From positions 1-43,054 of IMG/VR virus record IMGVR_UViG_3300010883_000090: 43,054 nucleotides of DNA; one strand, 5' to 3'. This DNA comes from a virus. The position numbers and the translations under genes are program-made. Positions 23,692 to 29,562 of the stretch are shown in pieces (position 1 is the stretch's first letter; each line of letters starts with the position of its first letter). The notes under the pieces were generated by a model. The model was not told the DNA's origin. It saw only the letters and a program-made list of their open reading frames with translations, and ran no database searches.

Positions 23692-23843
23692 ACACGCCCC
23701 CGGTTGACAGCCTTGCGCAGATAACTCAGGCACAGATTGATCATGCGCTTTCTCAGGCTATCGCTGCGCTGCGCACCTACCCGGTCGGCGCAATGCCTGG
23801 CTCGTTCCATGTGGTCATTGCCCTCCATCCTCGAGCCAGCCAT
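23688..23843 (-). CDS. Small basic early protein
   Basis: A 51-residue protein (MEGNDHMERARHCADRVGAQRSDSLRKRMINLCLSYLRKAVNRGRV). Basic and helical, no recognised domain. It starts at the ATG overlapping the Rha stop (TGATG) and ends overlapping the initiator ATG, so it is coupled to both. It might be a small DNA-binding accessory factor, without direct evidence. Confidence 0.55.
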   Translation of the reverse strand: MAGSRMEGNDHMERARHCADRVGAQRSDSLRKRMINLCLSYLRKAVNRGRV

Positions 23844-24538
23844 CACGCTGCCCCCTTCATTGAGAATTGCATCCACTGCCCGGCGATCCACTGAACACCC
23901 TTGGCGGTGAACCGGGACTGGCTGAATGCATGGCTGTTGTGTTCGCAGGTGCCGGTTTTGACTTCAAAGCGGCCTGCGTCGATGTGGGGCTGATATGGCG
24001 TAAGTACGCCGCCCAGGTAGTACATGATGTGATTGTCCAGCAGGAGCTGGCGTAGCTGCCTTTCGTTGGCTCTTAGCAGCTTGGCTACCTGACGGAAGCT
24101 CATGGAGCCAGCAGCCTCAACGTACTGGTCAACGAATGCCGCTTTCGGTGCAGCCAGAGCTAGCTGTATGTTCGCAGCCTGTGCGGCCTCTACTTGATCC
24201 GCCCATGCCCGAGCCGCAATGGCTGGATTGGTGAAATCAGGCAGCGTGACAGCCTGGCGTGACTCAAGCTCTTTCCAGCGGCGGATGACGGCAAGGCGCA
24301 TCTTGGCGCTGTAGCCAGTGAGCAAGGTGTCCGTCATGTCGCGATCAAGGTTGAAGCACGGCAAGGCGCGACCAGTAGGGTCTGTGTACTGGGCTGAAAA
24401 TCCAGCCCAGTCAATTTCAAGCTCCGCTAGCATGCTACGAATATCTGCGAGCACGTTCTTGTGCGCCTTCCCGGTCAGCTCGGCAATCTCCCGACTGCTC
24501 ATCGTCACTGCATTACTTGCTTGGATGACGTGATTCAT
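23843..24538 (-). CDS. Rha-family regulator with C-terminal KilAC/ANT domain
   Basis: A 231-residue protein. Residues about 12-90 form the Rha domain (TMSSREIAELTGKAHKNVLADIRSMLAELEIDWAGFSAQYTDPTGRALPCFNLDRDMTDTLLTGYSAKMRLAVIRRW). The C-terminal half is KilAC/antirepressor-like (FRQVAKLLRANERQLRQLLLDNHIMYYLGGVLTPYQPHIDAGRFEVKTG). Such proteins control lysis-lysogeny or counter host immunity. It lies just after an intrinsic terminator, so expression may depend on read-through. Confidence 0.85.
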   Translation of the reverse strand: MNHVIQASNAVTMSSREIAELTGKAHKNVLADIRSMLAELEIDWAGFSAQYTDPTGRALPCFNLDRDMTDTLLTGYSAKMRLAVIRRWKELESRQAVTLPDFTNPAIAARAWADQVEAAQAANIQLALAAPKAAFVDQYVEAAGSMSFRQVAKLLRANERQLRQLLLDNHIMYYLGGVLTPYQPHIDAGRFEVKTGTCEHNSHAFSQSRFTAKGVQWIAGQWMQFSMKGAA

Positions 24539-24567
24539 ATAATCTTTGCCTCAAGTTGTTGTGAACG

Positions 24568-24596
24568 AAGCCGGGATTGCGCCCCGGCTTTTCTTT
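24568..24596 (+). terminator. Strong hairpin, plus-strand terminator
   Basis: AAGCCGGG (24568-24575) pairs perfectly with CCCGGCTT (24583-24590) around a 7-nt loop, and TTTTCTTT follows on the plus strand. No plus-strand gene lies here. It may block antisense transcription; on the minus strand it forms a hairpin in the Rha leader. Confidence 0.6.
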
Positions 24597-24619
24597 GCCT
24601 GCAATTCGGTAGTGGTCCA

Positions 24620-24643
24620 TAAAAAGGCCCTCTACGCGGCCCC
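24620..24643 (-). terminator. tR1-like terminator before the Rha gene
   Basis: Minus strand: GGCC-gcgtagag-GGCC, then five T residues (+ strand AAAAAGGCC near 24621-24629). It overlaps the stop of the 80-residue gene. It would cut cro-operon transcription before the Rha and replication genes, as tR1 does in lambda. Confidence 0.55.
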
Positions 24644-24874
24644 TTCTGAAACCTTTTTGCGGTCCGTGACTAACGTCAGCCTCGGCACCTTGTCCAAATC
24701 CTTGTCCAGCTCCTGCATTACTCGCTTGATTCCGTTCTCGCCTAATGCGCGGTTGACGAACCGGCTGATGGCGTCTTCCCTGCTGATCCCTTCCTCACGG
24801 GCGCGTTGATCGATCTTTTGTTGGGTGTGTATTGGCAGTCGATCAAACCGGATGCTGTGCAAATCGCCCCTCAC
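24632..24874 (-). CDS. Small RHH-like early protein (putative)
   Basis: An 80-residue protein. IRFDRLPIHTQQKIDQRAREEGISREDAISRFVNRALGE reads as a strand-helix-helix, like ribbon-helix-helix DNA-binding proteins, followed by a charged tail. It is the third gene after the cro promoter. It may be a CII-like or accessory regulator; the fold is inferred from pattern only. Confidence 0.5.
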   Translation of the reverse strand: MRGDLHSIRFDRLPIHTQQKIDQRAREEGISREDAISRFVNRALGENGIKRVMQELDKDLDKVPRLTLVTDRKKVSEGAA

Positions 24875-24882
24875 TAGGCCCT

Positions 24883-25086
24883 TTAGGCCGCGTTATGCTT
24901 GCGCGTAAACTTAATATCCAGCTCTTCAAGTCCGCCGTGCTCGACGGCCCAGATGACCAGGTGATACGCCAAGGTGGCTTCCTGTAGTCCGCGTGACGTG
25001 GCTTCGTGACGAAGCTCCTCACGGAAGTTCTCGGTAACACGGACCTTGACGACTTCGGTTCGCTTGTTGGCTGGGTTCCAGTGCAT
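24883..25086 (-). CDS. Ribbon-helix-helix (Arc-like) protein
   Basis: A 67-residue protein: EVVKVRVTENFREELRHEATSRGLQEATLAYHLVIWAVEHG has the strand (VVKVRVT) and two helices of the Arc/MetJ fold. It lies between the cro-like gene and the second RHH-like gene. Probably a DNA-binding transcription regulator of the early region. Spacing to neighbours is small. Confidence 0.6.
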   Translation of the reverse strand: MHWNPANKRTEVVKVRVTENFREELRHEATSRGLQEATLAYHLVIWAVEHGGLEELDIKFTRKHNAA

Positions 25087-25128
25087 GGCTTTATGCCCTT
25101 GTGTGGTGAAAGGAATATGAAAAAGGAT

Positions 25129-25341
25129 TCAAGCGGCGGCTTTGACGCGCTTCAGGGCTGGGCACAGCTCTACGGCAAGGAATGCCCCGCCAGTGACTTG
25201 TTCGGCAGTCAGGGCGGTGACGGGGGACATCCCATGCTTACCCCTGACCCATCCGGACACGGTGCCTTGCTTGACCCCGAGCGCCTCGGCGGTGAGATCT
25301 TGGCCCTCGAAGTGCTTAACCAGTCGCTCGAAGATGTTCAT
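25129..25341 (-). CDS. Cro-like repressor
   Basis: A 70-residue helix-turn-helix protein: MNIFERLVKHFEGQDLTAEALGVKQGTVSGWVRGKHGMSPVTALTAEQVTGG, typical of Cro/YdaS-type repressors, with the recognition helix around QGTVSGWVRG. It is the first gene of the leftward early operon, divergent from cI, with a GAGGT ribosome site. It presumably binds the operators at 25357-25414 and switches cI off. Confidence 0.85.
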   Translation of the reverse strand: MNIFERLVKHFEGQDLTAEALGVKQGTVSGWVRGKHGMSPVTALTAEQVTGGAFLAVELCPALKRVKAAA

Positions 25342-25356
25342 GTCAATACCTCAAAT

Positions 25357-25428
25357 AGGAATGCCTGTATAGTAGAACATAGGAATGCATGTTTGCAAGG
25401 ATATAGGCAAACCTTTGATAATCCGCTC
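25357..25428. promoter_or_regulatory. Immunity operator region: three operators, divergent pR- and pRM-like promoters
   Basis: Three copies of AGG-N4-CCT or close (AGGAATGCCT at 25357, AGGAATGCAT at 25381, AGGCAAACCT at 25405) are spaced exactly 24 bp apart. The palindromic hexamer TTGCAA at 25393-25398 can serve as -35 both ways: leftward with TACTAT (25374-25369, spacer 18) for cro, and rightward with GATAAT (25417-25422, spacer 18) for cI. The rightward start would fall at about 25429, the cI ATG. Confidence 0.75.
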
Positions 25429-26154
25429 ATGGACTTCAAGCATCGTGTTAAAGCAGCCAGAAAGTACGCCGGCCTCACTCAGGGAGAGCTGGCAGAACGC
25501 GTTGGGATCAAGCAGGCTACGGTCTCCGAGCTCGAAACCGGCAAATCAGGCAGCAGCTCTTTTACTGCCAGCATCGCGCATGCATGCGGCGTAGACCCGT
25601 TGTGGCTGGAAACGGGCAGTGGCGAAATGCTACCTAAGCAGCGGGATTCATCGTCTCAAGAAAGGGGGGCAGCGCCCGATAACGGACCTATAGCCCTACA
25701 GAGCCTCCGCGTTCAAGAAGCGTCGGTGATATCCGCCTATGAAATCACGACCGTTCCCCTAGTAAGCTGGGTGGCGGCCGGTTCATGGTGCGAGGCTGTA
25801 GACCTGTTTGCTGCTGGCGATGCCGAGGTTTGGATGCCCTGCCCTGAAAATATTGGACCGCGTGGCTTTGCGTTACGCGTAGAAGGTGACTCGATGACGA
25901 GCCCTTACCCTGGTAAAGAGAGTTACCCCCACGGAACCATTGTCTATGTTGACCCTGATGTGGCCTACAAGAGCGGTGACGCGGTGATAGCGAAGCTTCC
26001 GGATAGCAACGAGGCTACATTTAAACTGCTGGTTGAGGATGCGGGAAAGACCTACCTGCAGCCGATAAATCCGCAATACCCAATGATAGTCCTAGACCGC
26101 GAGACGCACATTTGTGGCGTCGTGATTGGATCGTTCAGATCTACTCGACGATGA
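25429..26154 (+). CDS. CI-like lysogeny repressor (XRE + S24 peptidase)
   Basis: A 241-residue repressor. N-terminal HTH (VKAARKYAGLTQGELAERVGIKQATVSELETGKS), then a LexA/CI S24 domain with self-cleavage Ala117-Gly118 (WVAAGSW), catalytic Ser155 (EGDSM) and Lys199 (ATFKLL). It should therefore be inactivated by RecA after DNA damage. The frame is open far upstream, but that part is antisense to cro and crosses the operators. ATG 25429 has no Shine-Dalgarno and probably heads a leaderless message. Confidence 0.92.
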   Translation: MDFKHRVKAARKYAGLTQGELAERVGIKQATVSELETGKSGSSSFTASIAHACGVDPLWLETGSGEMLPKQRDSSSQERGAAPDNGPIALQSLRVQEASVISAYEITTVPLVSWVAAGSWCEAVDLFAAGDAEVWMPCPENIGPRGFALRVEGDSMTSPYPGKESYPHGTIVYVDPDVAYKSGDAVIAKLPDSNEATFKLLVEDAGKTYLQPINPQYPMIVLDRETHICGVVIGSFRSTRR

Positions 26155-26186
26155 ATTGATCAATTATTCTGCCGCAAAGGAACCTG

Positions 26187-26606
26187 ATGACCCTTCCGTT
26201 CAACCCATCCCAAGGGCTTATTGTAATATGTGATTTTGATGGCTTGAAAGCCCCGGAGATGGTCAAAAGACGCCCATCTATCGTGGTGTCGCCACGGTCC
26301 AGGCGAAGCACTGGACTGTGCACCGTGATTCCATGTAGTGCGACAGCGCCAGTGCCCGAATTAGCGCATCACTTCCAGCTTGGAATTAACCCTCCCTTGC
26401 CGCAGCCTTATCCGGAGCCGAACGTTTGGGTGAAATGCGACATGATTTATACCGTCAGTTTCGCTCGGCTAAATCTGCCGTGGTATAGAGCTGTTGATGG
26501 TTCAAGGCAATACATAAATCAATACGTTAGCGAAGATGATCTACTGTCAATCCAGCGCTGCATGCTTACTTACCTTGGATTTGCCGAGGCTGCGAGATTC
26601 CTTTAG
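26187..26606 (+). CDS. PemK/MazF-like toxin without visible antitoxin
   Basis: A 139-residue protein: GLIVICDFDGLKAPEMVKRRPSIVVSPRSRR, then CTVIPCSATAP, and VWVKCDMIYTVSFARLNL match the PemK/MazF fold of mRNA-cleaving toxins ('G.i...df....pe..k.RP.vVlS' and 'KcD...tv...Rl'). It lies 32 bp after cI with an AAGGA site, so it is probably cotranscribed with the repressor. No small antitoxin gene precedes or follows it. Either the toxin is weak or a distal factor neutralises it. Confidence 0.8.
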   Translation: MTLPFNPSQGLIVICDFDGLKAPEMVKRRPSIVVSPRSRRSTGLCTVIPCSATAPVPELAHHFQLGINPPLPQPYPEPNVWVKCDMIYTVSFARLNLPWYRAVDGSRQYINQYVSEDDLLSIQRCMLTYLGFAEAARFL

Positions 26607-26768
26607 CTATTTGCTAATTTCGATTAGCTGACTTAATATTGCGTTGCTCCCGCTCTGCTTTTGCATCGGGCTTTTAAGTCCATCGCAAGATGGCCGCCAT
26701 CAGTGGAGTCGCAATCCTAGATGGTGTCAGAACTGAACAGGCCCGGCTTATGCCGGGTTTTGTTTTTT
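26607..26768 (+). ncRNA. Structured 3' region of the cI-pemK transcript ending in a terminator
   Basis: No gene here. Hairpins: GCTAAT-TTCG-ATTAGC (26613-26628), CCATC-GCAA-GATGG (26680-26693) and the terminator CCCGGC-TTAT-GCCGGG with TTTTG and seven T (about 26742-26768). A second CCATC and a second GATGG could give alternative folds. This may be only an untranslated tail or a stable small RNA; I do not recognise a family. Confidence 0.4.
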
Positions 26769-26774
26769 TACAAC

Positions 26775-26825
26775 GAAAAATCACGAACGAGCGCGCTCGC
26801 CCACTCATTTCCGACATCGTGATTT
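26775..26825 (-). terminator. Dyad/terminator of the small leftward gene
   Basis: AAATCACGA (26778-26786) pairs with TCGTGATTT (26817-26825), enclosing the perfect palindrome CGAGCGCGCTCG (26788-26799). On the minus strand the stem ends in five T residues, so it probably terminates the 26829-27053 gene, back to back with the plus-strand terminator at 26742-26768. Confidence 0.55.
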
Positions 26826-26828
26826 GAA

Positions 26829-27053
26829 TTATTTAAATGGGCCCTTCGGCTCGATCTTACCGTTTCCCTCGTAATCAGGCTTGTAGCGTGCCAGCTCGCG
26901 CCGCAAGAAGCGCCTGGCTGCTTGCGTGCCAACCTCTTCTATAAGCAGTCTGACGCTTACCCTGGCCAGGTCCTTTGACGTATCGGGCTGCTGATCCACC
27001 ATCCCTCCGGCCCACGTCGCCTTCACTTCTGAGTGCAAGAACACCTTCGGCAT
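26829..27053 (-). CDS. Small leftward gene beside the pL region (hypothetical)
   Basis: A 74-residue protein (MPKVFLHSEVKATWAGG, then TSKDLARVSVRLLIEEVGTQAARRFLRRELARYKP). No recognised family. The ATG at 27053 follows AGGAG; an upstream ATG at 27095 lies too near the TATATT at 27105-27100, which looks like the -10 box of this gene. It is transcribed away from the pL-like promoter and has its own terminator, so it could be expressed in the lysogen. Confidence 0.6.
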   Translation of the reverse strand: MPKVFLHSEVKATWAGGMVDQQPDTSKDLARVSVRLLIEEVGTQAARRFLRRELARYKPDYEGNGKIEPKGPFK

Positions 27054-27136
27054 CGCTATAACTCCTGCTTTCTCTACCGTTCGTCGGGATTTCATAAAGA
27101 AATATAGGCTCCCGATATGCGACTATAAAAAAATAC

Positions 27137-27176
27137 AGGAGTTCCTGTTGACACGTTAAAAAGGAATGCCTATATT
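27137..27176 (+). promoter_or_regulatory. pL-like promoter with two embedded repressor operators
   Basis: TTGACA (27148-27153), 17-bp spacer, TATATT (27171-27176): a near-consensus sigma70 promoter. AGGAGTTCCT (27137-27146, in the dyad ACAGGA-GT-TCCTGT) abuts the -35, and AGGAATGCCT (27162-27171) lies between -35 and -10. Both share the AGG-N4-CCT core of the cI-cro operators, so CI should shut this promoter in the lysogen. Confidence 0.8.
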
Positions 27177-27215
27177 AAACCCATGCCAAGCAACACGGCA
27201 CAGGGCCAGACCCGA

Positions 27216-27265
27216 CGCTCTTTACACAATTCGAGATCCTCCCCTTCGGGCTCCCCGGCAACGGG
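27216..27265 (+). promoter_or_regulatory. nut-like antitermination site: boxA and boxB-like hairpin
   Basis: CGCTCTTTACACA (27216-27228) matches the boxA consensus for NusB/S10 binding. About 25 nt later CCCG-GCAA-CGGG (27254-27265) forms a hairpin with a GNRA tetraloop, like boxB. It lies about 35 nt into the pL-like transcript and upstream of the strong terminator at 27974. The matching N-like protein is not identified. Confidence 0.55.
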
Positions 27266-27268
27266 TAC

Positions 27269-27388
27269 ATGCGGAGTAAAACCGCCCGAACCATTTCAGT
27301 AGTGGAAAAACTGAACCATGCCAGCTCTGGAACTGGCCAGCGTCGGGAGACGCTGCAAGATTGCACCCGGCCACCCATTAGGGTTTGA
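27269..27388 (+). CDS. Possible small leader peptide (39 residues)
   Basis: An ATG follows the boxB-like hairpin directly and encodes a basic peptide (MRSKTARTISVVEKLNHAS, then GTGQRRETLQD). It overlaps the 27318 frame in another register, so at most one of them is likely real. Arginine-rich segments would suit an N-like RNA-binding protein, but the ribosome site is weak. Low confidence. Confidence 0.3.
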   Translation: MRSKTARTISVVEKLNHASSGTGQRRETLQDCTRPPIRV

Positions 27389-27506
27389 GACGACTCGGCA
27401 GACGGTGCAACGAGATCAGTTGTTAGGAAATTCCGAACAACTCGCCCGGCCGGAGGTGGCGAATAACACCGGCAGCAATACAGATTTCCTCATGCCGCTT
27501 CACTGA
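27318..27506 (+). CDS. Possible small protein (62 residues)
   Basis: A 62-codon frame (MPALELASVGRRCKIAPGHP, then TTRQTVQRDQLLGNSEQLARPEVANNTG) in the pL leader. No clear ribosome site and no recognised domain, and it overlaps the 27269 frame. Together the 27177-27539 leader holds boxA, boxB, and these two uncertain frames; nothing else is supported. Confidence 0.3.
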   Translation: MPALELASVGRRCKIAPGHPLGFETTRQTVQRDQLLGNSEQLARPEVANNTGSNTDFLMPLH

Positions 27507-27539
27507 GGCGGCATCGGGAAGTTAAACAGGGAGAGGGAA

Positions 27540-27779
27540 ATGAACTTGATCCATGAATCGGCAATGACGGTAGCTAGCGCAGCTCAGGGCAATCCGGTCA
27601 TCGCCACAATCGTCGTAATCATGTTCGTGCTCGGCATACAGATGCTTGAGGCGACCGTGGAGCAGCTTATCTGGGGCAAGCGTTTCGAACACTGGCTGGA
27701 CGTGGTGATTATCAGCGGATCGATCGCTTACGCCGCCTACGTGGTTTATGCATGCGCTCTATTCAACTCTGACAGGTAG
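27540..27779 (+). CDS. Membrane protein, first gene of rightward early operon
   Basis: A 79-residue protein with two membrane segments (NPVIATIVVIMFVLGIQMLEATVEQLI and WLDVVIISGSIAYAAYVVYACALF). It has a strong GGGAGAGGG ribosome site. I recognise no family. Because it lies between the repressor-controlled promoter and the first terminator, it would be the earliest product on that side, a place where phages often keep exclusion or host-takeover genes. Confidence 0.65.
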   Translation: MNLIHESAMTVASAAQGNPVIATIVVIMFVLGIQMLEATVEQLIWGKRFEHWLDVVIISGSIAYAAYVVYACALFNSDR

Positions 27780-27871
27780 CAACGAGCGAGGGTCTGCCGG
27801 AGCCGCTTAGGTGTGTAGCTCAGCGTGACCGTGACTGCCGTGAAAGAGCGGCCCGATATCTCCGCCAGGAC

Positions 27872-27959
27872 GTATCGGTAAGGGTGAGCGAGCATCAGGC
27901 TAGATGAGCACAAGTCAGAGATTAGCGCTGACCACCCTTACCGATGCTTCCCTAGCATC
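27872..27959 (+). ncRNA. Long-range stem and alternative hairpin before terminator
   Basis: In the gene-free 27780-28012 stretch, ATCGGTAAGGGTG (27874-27886) pairs perfectly over 13 bp with CACCCTTACCGAT (27933-27945), extended by a G-U and a G-C pair, across 46 nt. GATGCT (27943-27948) also pairs with AGCATC (27954-27959). The two folds share bases and exclude each other, like an attenuator, and the strong terminator follows. Confidence 0.5.
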
Positions 27960-27973
27960 ATCCACCTCCTTTG

Positions 27974-27997
27974 CCCCGGTTCGCCGGGGATTTTTTT
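27974..27997 (+). terminator. tL1-like strong terminator
   Basis: CCCCGG-TTCG-CCGGGG (27974-27989), then A and seven T. It separates the first early gene from the rest of the rightward operon, so downstream expression needs read-through or the nut-like site upstream. Confidence 0.85.
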
Positions 27998-28012
27998 ACT
28001 CAAGGAAGAGAT

Positions 28013-28195
28013 ATGGACGCCATCAAGGCACTAATCATCGCGGGCCTGCTGATCATGCTCGCGGCTGTTGTTCTCGTACCCATCACGCCCGAACGCCCTA
28101 CTCCTTCACGCTCACCGTCACAGCCCAGGCAACAGCCAAGGTCAGCGGTGATGCGTGGAAAGCGAGACGAAGCGGCGCCTGTATTCGTTTTTTGA
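28013..28195 (+). CDS. Small single-pass membrane protein
   Basis: A 60-residue protein: one membrane segment (KALIIAGLLIMLAAVVLVPI) and a Pro/Arg/Ser-rich tail. The ATG at 28013 has AAGGAAGAG at good spacing, right after the terminator. The frame also runs upstream through the terminator, which I reject. Function unknown; it may be an early membrane-active protein. Confidence 0.6.
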   Translation: MDAIKALIIAGLLIMLAAVVLVPITPERPTPSRSPSQPRQQPRSAVMRGKRDEAAPVFVF

Positions 28196-28206
28196 GGAGA
28201 TTGCCC

Positions 28207-28458
28207 ATGCTTACCGGAACACTGGAACACAGCGGCCTGATCATCGACTGGCAGGCCGACGAGAACGAAGACGATGGTTTCCACTGGGATATCTGCATGG
28301 TCCGTCAGGACGGCAATGGAGGCTATTACAGCTGCGCCGAGATGGGCCGGATCATGGAGCGAGACCACGCCCAGATCGACAACGAGGTCCGCGCCTGCTT
28401 CGCAGCGGCCGCGCGTGAATATCAAACCGAATCGCTGCTGTATGCGGCTGGCTACTGA
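28207..28458 (+). CDS. Hypothetical early protein
   Basis: An 83-residue acidic protein (MLTGTLEHSGLIIDWQADENEDDGFHWDICMVRQDGNGGYYSCAEMGRIMERDHAQI). The ATG at 28207 follows GAGGAGA. The frame extends upstream over the terminator for about 100 codons without sense. No recognised domain. Confidence 0.6.
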   Translation: MLTGTLEHSGLIIDWQADENEDDGFHWDICMVRQDGNGGYYSCAEMGRIMERDHAQIDNEVRACFAAAAREYQTESLLYAAGY

Positions 28459-28470
28459 GAGGCATTGGAC

Positions 28471-28704
28471 ATGAAAGCGATTACATGGGAGTTGGCAGTA
28501 CAAATGCTCAATGTGCACATGCAGCTCGTACCGCTAGCCGACGACTTGAGCCGCCTTGCACTGCGCGAGCAGCGGATCAAGGAAGACATGGAAGAAATCG
28601 AGGAGTCGCGCGTGCTAGGCCATGACGAAATGGACGACTACGCAGTGAAGTTCAAGGCAGCTATTGCGCAGAGACGGCAGGAATTACAGGGGGTGGCGGC
28701 ATGA
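28471..28704 (+). CDS. Hypothetical helical early protein
   Basis: A 77-residue protein, helical and charged (MQLVPLADDLSRLALREQRIKEDMEEIEESRVLGHDEMDDYAVKFKAAIAQRRQEL), probably a short coiled coil. I chose ATG 28471 over a TTG two codons upstream. It overlaps the next gene by 4 bp. No recognised family. Confidence 0.6.
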   Translation: MKAITWELAVQMLNVHMQLVPLADDLSRLALREQRIKEDMEEIEESRVLGHDEMDDYAVKFKAAIAQRRQELQGVAA

Positions 28705-29060
28705 GCAAGGAAGTGAAGCGGTACAACTTCGATGTGGACAAGTTCGGATCACCGCGCGCATACGAATCTGAACACGGGCGCTGGATGAAGCGCGCTGACT
28801 ACGAAGCGATTCTCGCTGAGCGGGATGCGCTGAAGAATGATGCAGATCGTCGGGTCCCGCTATACGAGGCGATTGAGCGTGCGTGCGGTGAGATACCAGA
28901 TGGCTGGTCAATCCAGCTTTGCATTGAGCGCTGGGCTGGCTGGGTCGAGCTGCGCGATGCAGACGGCGTACAGGTTGTGGACTTCGCCACCAACAATGAG
29001 CGCCTGGATTACACCGTGATCGACGCGCTTGAGCACGCCTTGCAAGGAGAGCAGCCATGA
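28701..29060 (+). CDS. Hypothetical early protein
   Basis: A 119-residue protein. The N-terminal part (YNFDVDKFGSPRAYESEHGRWMKRADYEAILAERDALKNDADRRVPLYE) resembles the common 'YdfD...G.....g.wv...d...l..er' pattern of phage ead/eaa-like accessory proteins, but I cannot assign a function. ATGA overlaps at both ends place it in the operon. Confidence 0.6.
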   Translation: MSKEVKRYNFDVDKFGSPRAYESEHGRWMKRADYEAILAERDALKNDADRRVPLYEAIERACGEIPDGWSIQLCIERWAGWVELRDADGVQVVDFATNNERLDYTVIDALEHALQGEQP

Positions 29061-29164
29061 ACATTCTCATAACAGCATTCGTCGCCGGCCTGGCCTGCAT
29101 CGTGTCATGGCCGCTGGGTGCATTCATTGCCCTGTCTGGATGGGTATTGGGGAGGAAGGGATGA
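29057..29164 (+). CDS. Very small membrane protein
   Basis: A 35-residue protein, nearly all hydrophobic (ILITAFVAGLACIVSWPLGAFIALSGWVLG, with two possible segments) and ending GRKG. ATGA overlaps at both ends support it as a real gene. Function unknown. Confidence 0.6.
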   Translation: MNILITAFVAGLACIVSWPLGAFIALSGWVLGRKG

Positions 29165-29562
29165 GTCCACGGAAAAGCCACATCAACCCCGACTGCCCAT
29201 ACTGCGGCGAGCGCTCAGCCCTGGTCGGCGGCGATGCTATCTACCCGCACCGTCCGGATCTGTACGCCAAGCAGTTCTACTCCTGCGAGCCCTGCGGCGC
29301 GTTTGTGGGCTGTCATCCCGGCACTATCACGCCACTCGGCAGGCTGGCCGATGCATCTCTACGCAAAGCGAAGAGCGCAGCGCACCGGGCATTCGATCCG
29401 CTCTGGCGAGAAGAAGGCATGAGCCGCAAGCACGCATATCAATGGCTGGCCCGCAAGCTGGGCATCGATTCGGAGGATTGCCATATCGGCATGTTTGATA
29501 CCGACACCTGTAATCGGGTAATTGCCGCATGTTTGGATCGATTGCTGAAGGAAACGCCATGA
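29161..29562 (+). CDS. Zinc-finger protein (DUF3268)
   Basis: A 133-residue protein with two CxxC pairs (CPYCGERS, then YSCEPCGAFVGCHPGT) and the helical C-terminus FDPLWREEGMSRKHAYQWLARKLGIDSEDCHIGMFDTDTCNRVI. This matches the DUF3268 zinc-finger-containing domain found in phage early regions. Probably nucleic-acid-binding; the exact role is unknown. Confidence 0.8.
   Translation: MSPRKSHINPDCPYCGERSALVGGDAIYPHRPDLYAKQFYSCEPCGAFVGCHPGTITPLGRLADASLRKAKSAAHRAFDPLWREEGMSRKHAYQWLARKLGIDSEDCHIGMFDTDTCNRVIAACLDRLLKETP

Noticed and set aside
25006-25428. N-terminal extension of the CI frame
   Set aside because: It is antisense to cro, crosses the operators, and has no HTH-protein character before MDFKHRV.
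27904-28206. N-terminal extension of the 28207-28458 gene
   Set aside because: The frame crosses the long-range stem and the strong terminator; a GAGGAGA site marks the internal start.
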